Origin: Adiantum capillus-veneris | Lineage: Eukaryota; Streptophyta; Polypodiopsida; Polypodiales; Pteridaceae | DNA length: 64,000 nucleotides | Assembly (NCBI GenBank): GCA_014529385.2 | Contig: CM043970.1 | Location: forward strand, 49,655,898-49,719,897 | Direction: 5' to 3' | Notes under the pieces: model-generated | Databases searched by the model: none | What the model saw: only the letters and a program-made list of their open reading frames with translations | What the model was told of the DNA's origin: nothing | Program-made: the position numbers and the translations under genes | Shown here: positions 23,466-36,268 of the stretch, one piece after another | How positions within the stretch are numbered: the first letter of the stretch is position 1 | Layout of the letters: each line of letters starts with the position of its first letter

Positions 23466-23504
<39 letters not shown>
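23002..23504. repeat. ~221-bp tandem duplication with (AC)n and (AT)n expansion
   Basis: The segment starting ATAGAGGTAAAGTGGTGTAA is repeated at 23002 and 23223. The first copy holds a short AC run (about 23087-23098). In the second the same run has grown to about 44 bases (23306-23349), and its end is followed by an AT run (about 23472-23503). Apart from the microsatellites the copies are nearly identical. Confidence 0.9.
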
Positions 23505-23506
<2 letters not shown>

Positions 23507-25389
23507 CTTTGCCAATGCCCTTTTTCTTTTTCCATGCCACTTCATCAAATACGTGCATAACCAAGAGCAAAAAAGTTTTTTTTTTTTGAAAAAATCTCAT
23601 TTAGGCCCAATGAGATTAGCTTGATTTTTCATCATGGTATATTCACACAAATAGAAAAAGTGAAGACCTAGCATATCTTCAAAGTGTGGTATGTATGGTA
23701 GTACTTTTATTGGATCACATGTGGCCCAGAACATGTGAATGTAAAAAATGTCAATCTGAGATTAGCACGACAAGAAGTCCAAAAAACCCAGACGTTGACC
23801 TTGACTAAATTAGCAACCTAGATAACTAAGAAGCACGCTCTAGACTAGAGTGTGGTAGAAGTTTCTAAAAGGACTTCTAAAAAGACACAACTGATCAAAG
23901 AATTCTAGAATCAACTTAGCACCAAAGCAAAGAAGACAACAAGAACATCTGGGGAGAAAAAGGCTGAAGTGGCCACTACATAGACAACTGGAAATTTTGT
24001 AGCCACATGTATAGTACTAACATGTAGTACTCGAGAGACTACCATTGACTTGCAGAAGAGTCCCAATTAGATAAATGAACAAGTAGAAACATCTAAACAA
24101 GCTACCATGGTTACAAGATAGGGTACAATCATCACCACAACCTAGTATAATGCTCTATAGACAGATTTCATGCCTCAAAAAAGAATAGGTTAGTGGGTGA
24201 TCTAGTCATTATGAGTCCCAAGTCCAACCAAACCAGACCTCGGATATCACTGAAGATTAGACACTTGGAGGCCAGGCAAACCAACCTACAAACCAACAAA
24301 TTGAAGATAAACAACAACAAATGATCCTCACATGCAGAGACAAGGAAAAATCCATCTAGGAGGAGCCAAACAAGTTAGATCACACTCCACATTTCTCAAA
24401 TCAATTTTTGAGTTTAAGTGAATGCCTAAGGAGATAAAAGCAAGTTCATATTTGAACATATCTTCAAGACAATGATGTCTATTTGGATATGAAATAATAT
24501 CTGATGTTATACGTGGGAGCCAAAGGAATCATAAAGCAATGGAAATCCATAAAATACCACAAACAACAGACTTGTAAGCTTCACATCCAAATGTGGTTTA
24601 GGTACTTGACAAAATACATTCTCACACAAGATGAAAATATATTTAATCCCTAGAAAAATCATTTCACTGCAATGAATATCCCAAGTTTGGAAACTCAATT
24701 AGAAGTATGAATGGAAAATAAGATAGCTCACAAATACATGTAGCCTCATCTGAAAAGAAGTCAAAGGGATACTACTGAAGATGCAGATTGCTAGAAGAAT
24801 TTTGGACCACTAAGTAGTGGCCTTGTTAGGGAACAATGCATTTTACAGATAAGGAATCACACCAGAATGACCATCAGAGAACGAGAACATGCACTAAAAA
24901 TTATGTCCCATCTAGTTAGGATTCTTAGAAAGATGGTGCAGTAAGAAAACCAAATAGTGCTGAACTACATTGAGGCAGTGGAAAATTCCCCAATCTTGAT
25001 GTATGCACTCCAAACGAAAGAAGGAATTGCCAAAGTTCTATCCAATCCTATACATACTTTACAATGAACTTGATGAACAAATGAGGTATATCTAGATAGA
25101 TGATCAAATAAGGGACTGATAAAAATAGAGCAAAGCCCTATGGATGGCTTGGAAATCTTTGGACTTCTCTTTAAGCGGATATACCCATACATTCCTGGAG
25201 TATGTGCCGTACATTTTGGAAATTCCCCATTCATAGGAATCTTCACAAGATTCCATCTCGTGTCGCTCTGTCATAGGACCCTAGCCAGCACGAGGTGCAT
25301 CAAGAGATGAACCAGTATGTAGTACATAACACAAGAAAGTCACAAAGTAAAGTTAATTGCCCAAGGATAAGTGCAGATACATACAAAAG
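23505..25389. other. intergenic, nothing recognised
   Basis: The plus strand between 23760 and 25250 has a lysine- and glutamine-rich flavour with many stops, which could be a strongly decayed gag gene, but no zinc knuckle or other motif anchors it. Confidence 0.35.
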
Positions 25390-26756
25390 ATTCTTCTTTA
25401 TCCCATGTACATATAATGCATCAACAAGTGTGAAGGACTGCCATTTGCAGCAATAAGCACAATGTTCCCAACTGCCTTGACCGGATAAGAGGCATTGTTA
25501 GCACAAGTGACTGAATTCCCATGAGGGACATCCTCAAGAGAGGTAAACAAGTCACGATGAGAGGTAGTGTGCTTTGTAAAAAAACTGTCAAAGTACCACA
25601 CTTGAGCATCTACAGCAACTAACAAACAAGTCACGATGAGAGGTAATGTGCTTTGTAGCACCACTGTCAAAGTACCACACTTGAGCATCTACAGCAACTG
25701 ACAAACATGCATCATGAACAGAAGGATCATAAGTGCACTTTTCACTAAAATCCCATTCTGCATCAACATCAACATCACAGTCTCCTTTCATAGAAGACTC
25801 AACGATAGCTGCATTTGTATTGGAACCAGCCTCTTTCTTCTTAGCCTCTTTGGACTTCAACTTAGGACACTACTTGATCAAGTGATCATTAAATTTACAT
25901 TAATGGCAACGCATCTTCTTTTTTCCCTTATCACCAGAATTCCCAGATGAATTGCTCCCATCAAAAGAATTAGGAACAGGTGATTTACCACTCATAGAAG
26001 AACCATGAGAAGTGGCTACATTGCTCTTACCACCTTTTCTTTGAGTAGCAATTAAGGCCTATTCAACTACATGCTGTCTAGTCTTGTTTTCTCTGTAAAG
26101 TGACTCTTGCAACAGCAATGTGCATAATGCATCAAACTTGACAACTTCAGGATTTGCTCGGGTCACAAGTCTCCAAGTACTAGCAAAAGTCTGGTAAGAA
26201 TTTGTCAAGACATCAAGAACAGATTGCACAAGGGTACTGTTTGAAATGACTTCGCCTTCAAAAATAAGTTGCTCAATGATATCCTTGACACCAGCAAAGA
26301 AAGTGTCCATGTCATCTTCCTCATGCATAATCTTTGACTCCAGTTCTTTACGCAGCAATATGCAATTTTTGCCCCATTGCGACTTGCGTAAAGACCAGCT
26401 ACAATATCCCAAGCCTGTTTTGCAGATTTTGCTGAATAAATGTGGGGAGCAATAGTGCTCTTCACAAAAAATGCAATCAATGCATGAGCCTGTGCATCTT
26501 TTACATCCCAATGAGCTTGCTCAACGGTAGGCATAACAGCTATGGCAGCAACAATCCTGCCACCAAAACCCGCAACATCCTCAACATCGCCTACATCCTT
26601 AGAACTAGGACGTACATCATTGCCCTACACAATGTTCCAAACGCCCGTTGACACAAGGACATGTTGCATCATGTAAGCCCACATAGGGTAATTGTCCCCA
26701 TTCAATTTTTCCTCAATAGCAAACATCTTGAACACATCTGTGTTGTTGTCAGCCAT
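25390..26756 (-). pseudogene. decayed Ty1/copia gag-protease
   Basis: On the minus strand a gag start (MADNNTDVFKMFAIEEKLNG, ATG at 26754-26756) is followed by copia gag-like sequence (SAKSAKQAWDIVAGLYASRN), a zinc knuckle remnant near 25870-25920, and the protease entry segment VWYFDSGATKHITSHRDLF with the catalytic DSGAT motif. The frame is broken by shifts and stops, two of them inside the CCHC knuckle. A 79-bp tandem duplication (about 25541-25700) repeats the DSGAT region. Integrase and reverse transcriptase are not present to the left, so the 3' half is deleted. The matching LTR and primer site lie to the right at 27090-27107. Confidence 0.85.
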
Positions 26757-27089
26757 GGTGAATGTTGCACCTAATGTGAAAATTGCCCAACAAGAGGATA
26801 AACTAGGCGGAAACAATACGTGCTATATAGCACAAACCGGAGAAGACTGTAAGGGCCTTGTTATGCAAAAAACGGCACTGAATTTTTTTTTCACAAAATA
26901 AAAAAATTGCCTACGTAGTATTGTTTGTAGTGAAAACAAAGACCTAAATGAGCCCAAATAAAAAATCTGAACAGACCAAGCTTTATGAGCTTACCCAAAA
27001 TATTTTTTGACCAACAAACACTCGCCAAAGCTCACAGAAATTGGAGAAAGTGAGCAGGCGTGTCGGCGACTAAGCCCAAGAGGATGCAA

Positions 27090-27105
27090 CCTGCTCTGAT
27101 ACCAA
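27090..27105 (-). other. primer-binding site, initiator tRNA-Met type
   Basis: On the minus strand TTGGTATCAGAGCAGG is complementary to the 3' end of plant initiator tRNA-Met, the usual primer of Ty1/copia elements. It stands one base from an LTR edge (TGTTGGAATT on the plus strand, from 27107) and upstream of the gag remnant in the same orientation. Confidence 0.85.
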
Positions 27106-27106
27106 T

Positions 27107-27960
27107 TGTTGGAATTAGGGCTGCAAGAAAACACACACAGCTTGCAGAAGACGAAGGAAGTTCGAGGCACACAACAGAGAGTATATTACTTAGCACTAGT
27201 CTTGTAAAAAATCAGCCACTTTTGTGGCTTTTTGAGACTTTTGTAAAAAATTTCTCAACACTATGTTAGTTATCTAAATAGAAAATGGTTTCAGGGAATT
27301 ATGACCAACACTTAATATGAGTTGATAAAAAATAGTACATAGCTAACTGAAGGTCTAAAGGTGTCTTTCCATTGCCATCTTCTACAACTAATTTGTGCGG
27401 ATGGACAAAATTTCTCTATTTTCTTTTAAAGTAAATCAAATCATTGTTAAGCAGACCCAAACTTCTTTGAAAAATCCCTCAATAGGTATGTGATAGATGT
27501 ACCAAGCTTTTTTAACCCATATACAAAGACTGCAAACATTTTTTACCTCTCCAAGTTAAGTGTTGAAGTGCAGTTTTACGTAAAATTTACTAATTTTAGA
27601 AAATTAATTTTTTTAATTTTTGAGCTTTTCATGTAAATTGTGTATTTAGAAACCTTTTTCATATCTTGAACCCATAATTAAGAAGTTTCATGAAATTTTG
27701 ATGTCATACAAAAGTTATGGCTCATTTACTAGAATCCTGATGTAAGCCATTTTTGTGGCTTCAGCCAATTTTGTGGCTCATTACAAGTCTAGTGTTAGTG
27801 TGCAATGGAAAGATAAGTTAGCCCTAGAGTAATGGGTGTATATACAATCACAAGGGAAAAAACCTCCTAGTGAGGGAAAAAATGTCTCGACGGTCCTAAG
27901 TGTGTTCACACACATCACTACCACATGTATATGGTAACACAATTTCAATGTGTCTGAGAG
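27107..27960 (-). repeat. LTR of the decayed copia element, split by a MITE
   Basis: The LTR edge next to the primer site is clear at 27107. The other end is not obvious and is placed only roughly. The LTR is interrupted by the 601-bp inverted-repeat element at 27194-27794, so about 250 bp are true LTR. Confidence 0.55.
27194..27794. mobile_element. non-autonomous DNA transposon (MITE) with CACTAG ends
   Basis: Terminal inverted repeats CACTAGTCTTGTAA and CACTAGACTTGTAA match at 13 of 14 bases. The flanking four bases are TTAG on both sides (27190-27193 and 27795-27798). Subterminal 16-base hairpins AGCCACTTTTGTGGCT (27214-27229), AGCCATTTTTGTGGCT (27745-27760) and AGCCAATTTTGTGGCT (27763-27778) recur near both ends. 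There is no transposase frame, so it must move in trans. The ends resemble CACTA (En/Spm) transposons, but that superfamily normally makes 3-bp duplications. It lies inside the copia LTR and is therefore younger than it. Confidence 0.75.
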
Positions 27961-27999
27961 TGAATTAGATGAAAAGAGTAAAGGGAACAAAATGGGGTC

Positions 28000-30290
28000 A
28001 TGGACCACGAGATAGAGGGAATGTCCAAACAAATAGATGAGATTGCAAAAATTAGACCGCTCAAGAAGACGAAAATTTGGTGTTCCAAGTGTAGATCAAA
28101 GGATCATATATCTAATGAGTGCTCTCAGTTCACCTACCTTTGGTCACATTTGGAACAATTGTGGAATCAGGATTCATCATTTCAAGAAAGGAATGGATTT
28201 ATTAATGATCACACTCGCTAATCTGAAGTACCCAAGGTAGATGGAGCCAGTGGGTCTAAAGAGAATGAAGCCAGCAGTATTGGGGTTGGACGGGGATGGT
28301 ACAAGAATGGTGCTGGCAAGGACAGAGTTGGGGAGATTTTTCAAAATGGAATATGAACTATTACCAATGTGGACACTTTGCAACCCAATGTCCATAAGGG
28401 ACAAAACCAGAGACATCTGAACAGAAACCACAAGAACCAGTAGCAGTCAGGGTGGTCACCAGAAGTAAGGGGGTGGTGATTGAAGAGCTTCAAGATGAAG
28501 AAGATAATCAAATTGTTGAAGCCAAAAAGTGGGAACGATAGAGAAAGGTATGGAAGGCTAAGGGAAAAGAGAAGGTCGTAGATGAATGGCAAGAACAAAG
28601 GGAGCTCGCAACAAAAAATCATTGAGAATCTGTCAAAAAAACTATCAGAATAACTAGATATGAACCTTGAACTATTCAAACGCTACCACCTCAGCCTTCA
28701 AAATCTCAGAAGGAGGAAGCAATACATGGCCTCAAGGAGTCTATGATTGCTGCGATGGAGAGTCTAGAAATGAGAAAAGGCAAGTCAGAGCAGACTTGAC
28801 CGAGGCTGGAGGCAATGGTTTGATGAAGGATTGACCAGATTCATCATAGAGCCAGCTAGCAACCAGACAAGAGAACATGAGATGGAACTCTGAAGACACT
28901 CAAGAGGAGAAATCTTTTGGTTCAGACAACAATAGATCTGGCAACAAACAAGATGAGATTTAGGTGAAGGTCTATGAACGCATGCAAAAGCTAACATTAG
29001 ACGCACATTGCCAGACGCCACAAAATTATCAAGAAAAAGAAGAAAGTTGAGGCTAAAGCTAGAAATGTGGATTTGGCACAACTATTCAAAACAATGAGGT
29101 CCCAATAATCCAAATAGATTACAAGCTTCGCAAGAAATGGGAACCATTGTCTGGGGTAATTCTAGATGGTGGAGCAGGAGTCAATATTCTCAGTGAGCAT
29201 CTAAGAAAAATATGGGAATGATGGAGATGAAGTCATATCCCTTCACAGTGAGGATGGCCGACCACATAATAGTCCAAGCTATTGGGGTTATTGAAAACAT
29301 GTAGATAAGAGTCAAAAAAGAAAAGTCCAAAACCATCTTTCTAATATTGGATGTACAAGGAGCCTATGGCGTGTTGCTAGGAAGGCCTTGGCTCAAGACT
29401 TTTGGAGTAATTCATGACTATGCACTGATCAAACTTTGACCATTCAAGGCTCCGGCTAAACAATTCAGATATAGACAAATAATACCAAAAACTTGAGGAA
29501 CGCCCTAAGACCAAAACAATTATGTAAGAAATACGGCTGAATGGCAGAAGCAACAGTATCCAGATCAATTCACTCAGCTAAACTCTAGAGAACGGACAAT
29601 TCAGATTGACGATCGCTAGCCAGAACAGTCAACATCAAAGAGTTTCAACTTCAGACAGAAGGAGCAAATGAGTTCAATGAAATTTGAGGAGGAAAATCCA
29701 ACAGCACTGGCACTGGTGGATGTTCAAGATAATCTTTTTGAAGTGAATAACCCTTTCAACAATTACGTTATAGGCATTCAAACTAAAAAATAAACAAAGC
29801 CGATGGCCAAAAGGAAGGGAGGAGGGCCAAAATGGCTACTCCCATACGATGAAGAACTGGAGGAATGGAATCTCGGCTTACAGATAAATCCCAGAATGAT
29901 CAAGATTAACAAGCATCTCAACCCAGAGATTAAATAAAAGGCCAAGGCATTGTTCTAGAAGTAGAAATATGTATTTGCATGGGAGCATATGGACCTAAAA
30001 TTTAAAGATAGCTTGGTCAGGGCTTTATGAAGTGGAGTGGGTGTTTTTCAATGGAACAATAAGACTCAGAGACTTGTCGGGTTTACTGTTGCCTGCAAAC
30101 TACAATGGGGCCAAAATTAAGCTATACTATCCCAGAACAAAAGAGCTTTTGGTCAATCTAGTACCAAAGGTTGATGACAAACCACTTGACTTGTCCTTTG
30201 TTAGGCCAGTACCAGAACCAGTGGCAACACCAGCACTAGATCAACAACTCAAGCAACACTTAATGTTTATTTTTAACTTTCTAAATTTTT
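28000..30290 (+). pseudogene. decayed Ty3/gypsy gag-pol with internal deletion
   Basis: The plus strand carries a CCHC zinc knuckle (CSKCRSKDHISNEC, near 28080-28120) and a second broken one (near 28360-28390). A retropepsin segment LDGGAGVNI follows (catalytic D at 29165), with its C-terminal GVLLGRPWLK (near 29370). Then comes a pre-RT stretch ending VFAWEHMDLKF (near 29970-30005). The next recognisable sequence (30032-30292) resembles the end of an integrase region (GAKIKLYYPR), so RT, RNase H and the integrase core are deleted. Stops and shifts are frequent. No LTR could be assigned. Confidence 0.75.
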
Positions 30291-30299
30291 AAAGGAAAA

Positions 30300-31005
30300 A
30301 CAAAGAACTAAATGCAAAACGGAAAAATAAATAAACAAAAAAAAAGAACAACTGAAAAGACAGAATCAAAAAAATAAATACACTTTTAAAATTTCAACAA
30401 GTTTTTCATATTTATGATTTTTAAAAGTTTTATTTTTTTTTTATTTCCCTTAAATTTTTAATTTTTTTGTAACTATTTTCTATTTTTTGTTATTTTTATT
30501 CATTTTATCTTTTTCTAGATTTTTTTCTCTAGTTCTTTTTTCTTTTTGTAATTTATATTTATTGTTTTTTCTTTTTCGTGGATTTTTCTTTTTTGATTTT
30601 TACAGTTAGTTTTTTTGGGGTTTTATTTATCTACTTTTTTGTTTTATTATTTTTTAAATTTTGTTTTTTCCTTTTCAATGATTTTTCGGATTTTTTGAGC
30701 TTTTTTGGTTTTTATTTTGTTAATCAATAGTTGTAAAATGAAAAAGCAAATGAAATTCTTATTAAAATTAAATTTAAATTTAAATGTAAACAAATTAGAA
30801 TTGAATTGAAATGAAATGAAAACTCAATGAAATAAATGTAAAATGAAACCTGAATGAAATTGAAAATAAAATGAAACAAATTGAAATGAAATTCAAGGAA
30901 AAAAGTCAATGGTAGGTAGGCTGGTGGCGTGGACAAAGGCGAAATCAAGGGAGGTTAAGTAGTAAGTGGAAGGGCCTGCGCAGGAAAAAGGAGGGGAGGT
31001 GGGAC
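30300..31005. repeat. low-complexity A- and T-rich stretch
   Basis: A-rich at 30300-30370, T-rich at about 30420-30720, then runs of AAATGAAATTGAAAT-type sequence to about 30900. No coding potential. Confidence 0.7.
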
Positions 31006-31084
<79 letters not shown>

Positions 31085-31128
31085 ATTGGTTGTGATGTGT
31101 GTGTGTGTGTGCGCACTTTAATGCATGT

Positions 31129-31165
<37 letters not shown>
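31006..31165. repeat. (GT)n(GA)n array followed by further (GT)n
   Basis: A GT run (about 31006-31027) leads into about 54 bases of GA (to 31081). After a short spacer come two more GT blocks (about 31096-31110 and 31132-31164). Confidence 0.9.
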
Positions 31166-31170
<5 letters not shown>

Positions 31171-33323
31171 CGCACGTGCGTTAATGCGTGTTGTGTGTGC
31201 GTGTAACTGTGGGGGGTATGTGCGAGAGAGAGTGATTGTGTGTATGTATTTTATCTTTTGATATTTAATTTTCTTTTTTTCTCCTTTTTTTTGTTTTTGT
31301 CTTCTATTATTTTGGTGGTTTGTTTGTTTAACCCCTTTTCTTGTTTTTGTTTGTTTTTTTTTAATTATTCTTTGAAAAGTCTATCTGATAGGGGAGTAAT
31401 TTTTTAAAATAAAACAAAAAAATTTCCAAAGATCAAAGGAAAATTACACAAATTGAAAATAAAACAAAAAAATGGGGATTTTTTTAAATATAAAAAATTT
31501 ACCCAAAAAGAAAAACAAATGAGAGACAATGAGTTGAAGGTGTTGTGGAGGTGGATTTTTGTTTTTTAAATTATTTATGAAATATGCACATGCTAAAAGT
31601 TATAAAATTTTGCCTTGGACTCCAAAAATCAACCAAAAAAATTATGAAAATTCATTAGTTTGCAATGTACATTTTGCATCAAATGTTTTCATTTTCATTA
31701 TTTTTGACAAAAAAATAGAACTTTTAGCCAAAAACAAAAACAATTAAAAAAAGTTAGCATAATTATTTCTTATTATCAAGATTTCATATGAAAAGTGGAT
31801 AGTTGGATGAGTTACAACAAGTTCATGGTTTTATTAGAGGTCTTGATTCAAATATTAAGAAGCAAGTCAAGACACACAAAAAAAACAAAAAAAAAACAAA
31901 AATCTAACAACAATAAGCCATATATCCATCATTGCACAAAGCATAGCACACCATGCATAGTAACATTGATCACATATACTATAAAAAGTAAAAGGAAGTC
32001 TTGGTTTGTAAGTGTAATTCAGCAATCCAAGAGATCCATGGGACCTCAAGGACCTCTCTCTCTCAACAAGGTCTTAAGAAAGCTGATAAACAATATCGCT
32101 ATTTCAATTGTTTATTAGGAATCGTGCAAAAAAAAAATTGTCCCAAAGGGAAAGCACAAGATGCGAAAAAGCAAGAACGAGTGCATACGGTGCAACTACT
32201 TTACCTAAAATACCAATATGGAAGTCTCACACACAAAAGAGGTTCATGAATACTGATTGACTACCTCTATGTGGTAGCCATCTTTTGGGCCACCCGATCT
32301 TGTGAGAATGCATGGCACTATCAAAGGGTACAAGGTTGGTAGATTATGGTGCACCTCATAGTTTTCGTAACTATAAGTAGAAGCTAAATCCACCACAAAC
32401 TTCCAACTCACATGTGACAAGGTAGCATTGATTAATGGACATGACATGCCGGGTTGGGCTCCAGTTAAAGATCTCCCCCTTGAAGTACAATGGTACAATT
32501 TGAAGTTAGAATTGCAGTTCTAAATATGGGATAGGGTGGATGTGGTTTCATGGATTGAGTCTTTCATTACACGCACCCTAGCAAGCATAGTAGTTTGATG
32601 TTTGAAGCCAATGATTTGCATGTGCTGCTCTTGGGAGAAAAGAATGTCCCTCTCTCACCACTTATTTGTACAGCCTAACTTTCCCAACTTGATTTTGATA
32701 GTAAAATAGAGCACACGTTTCTTTGTTACTCCTTGTATTATGCTTTGTTTACTTATAGTTCAAGTTCTAAGTTGGATAATAAAATGTGTCCTATGTATGA
32801 AACTTTCTCAATGCGGCATGCTTCTCTTTCTTCTTTCTCGCCAATGGCTAATAACTCATGCTCATAACAAAGCTACAACTATGTAAATATGACTATCGTA
32901 CATTCTTACACTATAGCGCCTAGTAAGGGTTGAAAGTCAAAAGAAGAATTATATTCACTATACTAACCACATAAAGTTGTCTAGTCAATGTCACTCTCCT
33001 ATTTGAATGAAATAAAAATCTCCACTACCCCATATACTTTGGATTTATTTCTTGTGTTGTTTCCACATTCCTAATTTCTTTTTGAATTTTTACATGGAAT
33101 CGGTGCTCCCTTAGTTCTTTTGGCAGCACACATATGCATGTGTATACCCACATACATGCAACATAAACACTTAATTAAAAGTGTGCAATTTCTTGCAAAA
33201 CAAACATTGCTATGAAAACCTAATGAAAGTGTGCATATAGATTCTCCAATTATTTTCATAGGAGGCAAATGGATATAAACAAATGAGATGAATGAATAAA
33301 TCCAAAAGTGGATTTTATTTTAA
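31166..33323. other. AT-rich intergenic sequence, nothing recognised
   Basis: The short frames, for example 31795-32118, have no domain or conserved motif. I see no element boundary. Confidence 0.4.
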
Positions 33324-33946
33324 CACTTAGGGTTACGTGAACACAAATCACTTTTGTGGCTATAAACAATTTTTTTAAAAAATTCTTGTTCTCATAAACA
33401 AGAAAACCTCATCAAAATCTTTTATTCTCAAAGCATGTAGGGAGCTGAAAATAGAAATAAATAATTTTATATAATATAATTACTTTTCATGAGCCATCTT
33501 TGAGGTAAAAAATGTAATCTTGTATTGTTTTTCAAGAGCAATCTTTAAAGTACAATATAAAAAAATTGCTCAAAAAGTTTGACATTTCATGTAGACCCCT
33601 TAAAAACCTTCAAAGCATATTGGAACTTTTTACATAGACATGTATACAATGAGAATCTATGTATATACTATTTCTAGAGAAAAGATTGTCGACTCGTTTT
33701 AAGCCTCAAAAACGTAAATGTTGTCAAATTTAAAAGCTTGTTTGTGGCTTTTTACAATTTTTTGAAAATTAAAACTTTTGATTTTGTAATTTTTTTGGAA
33801 CCTACTATATATTGAAATGTTTCTCTATGTGATAGGACCTCAATGATATTCTATGCTCATGGTTTCTTGAAAAATATTTAGTTTTAAAGTCGATTTTATA
33901 GAATGAGGTGCCAAGCCACTTAAGTGGCTAAAAAAAAAACCTAGTA
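33324..33946. mobile_element. second MITE of the CACTAG-ended family
   Basis: The 623-bp unit begins CACTTAGGG and ends CCTAGTA, and is flanked by TTAA on both sides (33320-33323 and 33947-33950). Near its right end is the perfect palindrome AGCCACTTAAGTGGCT (33914-33929), and near its left end the related TCACTTTTGTGGCT (about 33348-33361), the same subterminal hairpins as in the element at 27194. The terminal repeats are more diverged than in that copy. No transposase. Confidence 0.6.
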
Positions 33947-35903
33947 TTAAGGCTTATCTTTGATAAATTTATGAAAGAAAAAGAATTTCAACATGCAAAG
34001 TTTTTGAGATATGACATAAATCGCCAAATATAGCTTGCATAACCATCAAATAGTATCACCTTAAGTAATGCAGTGGTATATCTATGTATTAGCATAAGAC
34101 AATGCAAATCTAAATGAACTAAATGTTTTAATTGGTTGTTAATTAAATTTACAGATATTGTCTGTTGACCTACACAAGTTTCTATATTTAGCTATAGTCA
34201 CGAAAGTTTCTATATTTAGCTATAGTCACGAAAGTTTTTTTTTTCTCTCATGAGAGTTGCAAAAATGTCAAGCACATATATAAGTAGTTACCATGGATTA
34301 TTACATGTGCCCTGCTCCATTTTTCCTTAGACTAGGTTACAAGTTTAGTGAAACATCAACTCTTGTTTTGCATAGACGCTTTTCATGAGTGTAGTTATAT
34401 TGAGGTTGTGTACAAAAGTGAGGGATTATAAATTTTTTGAGTACTTTGGCTAACATTTTTTAAGTTCGCAAAAGCATTTTTTGAGATGTTCTCTATGTTT
34501 CATGTACCGATTTATTTCAAGTCGTGAAAATAGGACACAAAGGTGTTCTTTTTGGTACAAAACTAGTGTTAAGACACAAAAATTTACTTGCAACATTTGG
34601 AATCTATCTACATGGTCTCATTATATGTTGCTCAACACTTATGATAGTGGTTACTTGTTTACTCCATCAATTTTGTATTCAGACATCAAAAGTTGGAAAC
34701 AACATGATGCACTACCTATTTCTGAAGAATTTTAGAGCTAAAGAAGTTATAATTGGAGGCCTTAGACCATAGCATTTGCATCTCAAGGCTTTAGATCTTG
34801 AAATGTTTTCATTTGAAGAAGTTTGATTTTAATAATTCCATTGTAAAATATTAACATACAAAGCTTTTTATCCAATAACATTCAGATCGTAAACCTTTTT
34901 ATTTGAAATAGGTATTGTAAAACAGCGTGACATATCCATATATTCTTTGCTCTATAGTCGTCACCTTTGAAGCTCCATTGGGACTTCACCCTATTTATAT
35001 GAATGACCCAAATAATGAACAACGTATGATGCAACCTATATGTCCATAATATTGGTTTTACAAAGTGTGTACACGATGCTTATGCCTTCCATTCATGTAG
35101 ATCATGACTAAAGCATATAAATAGTTTCTATCAATCAATCACCTTTTGGGAGTTCATTATGTGGACATCCTTTTCCTTCTTTAGTATTCAGCTAATGCAA
35201 CATAATGGCAATCAAAACATCTGGCTCAACTAAGTCAATTCCCAATTTCTTTGCATTGCAAGAAAGAAGTGCGTCCAATTCCTCCTATCCTACAATTCAA
35301 CTTGTTTTAATTGACCGATCTTCATTGATTCAGTGCCATGTGGGTGGCATGATTTCCCTTGCTTTTCTTGCAAGGCGATGAAAGTGCATCCCTTCCTAAC
35401 TTGAATATGTGTGCACTGAGATTTCCCTTTCGATTGTAGGAATGGATGGTGTTGAGAAGATCAAATACCTTCACAATGATATGGCTATCCTATCATGTTA
35501 ATCTCTCAAACAAATATAGTACTTAGAGGGAACATAAGGTTGTAAATCCATTGTTTAAAACTTAGAAATGTCACATTGACTGCCAATAAAGAACAACACC
35601 TCCATTTTGATCGTGAAATATTTCCAGTTCTAGGTTTTCTTACTACATGGTTCACAGGAACCGTAAACAATTCCATTGTACTTGCTGTTTTTAATAACAA
35701 ATTTTCAGTTTGAAAAAACTACAAATTAATGTGGTTATAGTTTTTCAAATGAAGCTGTAAATTTGGTTTTAAAAAACTATGGATTTCAATAGCCCTTTTT
35801 TTTTTTGTATGTCTCTTACTTTGGTGTCTTTGACATGACAACTCGTTCAGCTAGTCTTCTCTTCTCGTGGGGAGCACCTTGTAGAAATATAGGTTTATTA
35901 TGT
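33947..35903. other. intergenic, with a 28-bp tandem duplication
   Basis: No gene is recognised. TCTATATTTAGCTATAGTCA occurs at 34181 and 34209 (period 28), followed by a T run. Confidence 0.5.
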
Positions 35904-35908
35904 GTGCT

Positions 35909-36224
35909 TGTTAACCCTCACGGCTCACGAACACCCCATCACCTACGACGGACGTGTATTATGTATTTGGTAGAGTCAGGTACCGGGCTTGTCGGACCAA
36001 TAGGAAAAGGGTAAGAGTGATCACCGATGAGAGGCGCACTCTAACTGGGACATTCAAGGGATTAGTTGGCTAAGCATGGGCGCCCAAGTGTGAATGGGGT
36101 GAGCTCATATAAAAGCCAACTAAACCTAAAATTCACACATTCTCTCATTTGTGCAATAGAAGAGTGTTCTTGCTCCATCTCCATCTCCATCTTCTTCTTC
36201 TTCACCTCCTTGTGTGTGTGTGTA

Positions 36225-36268
<44 letters not shown>

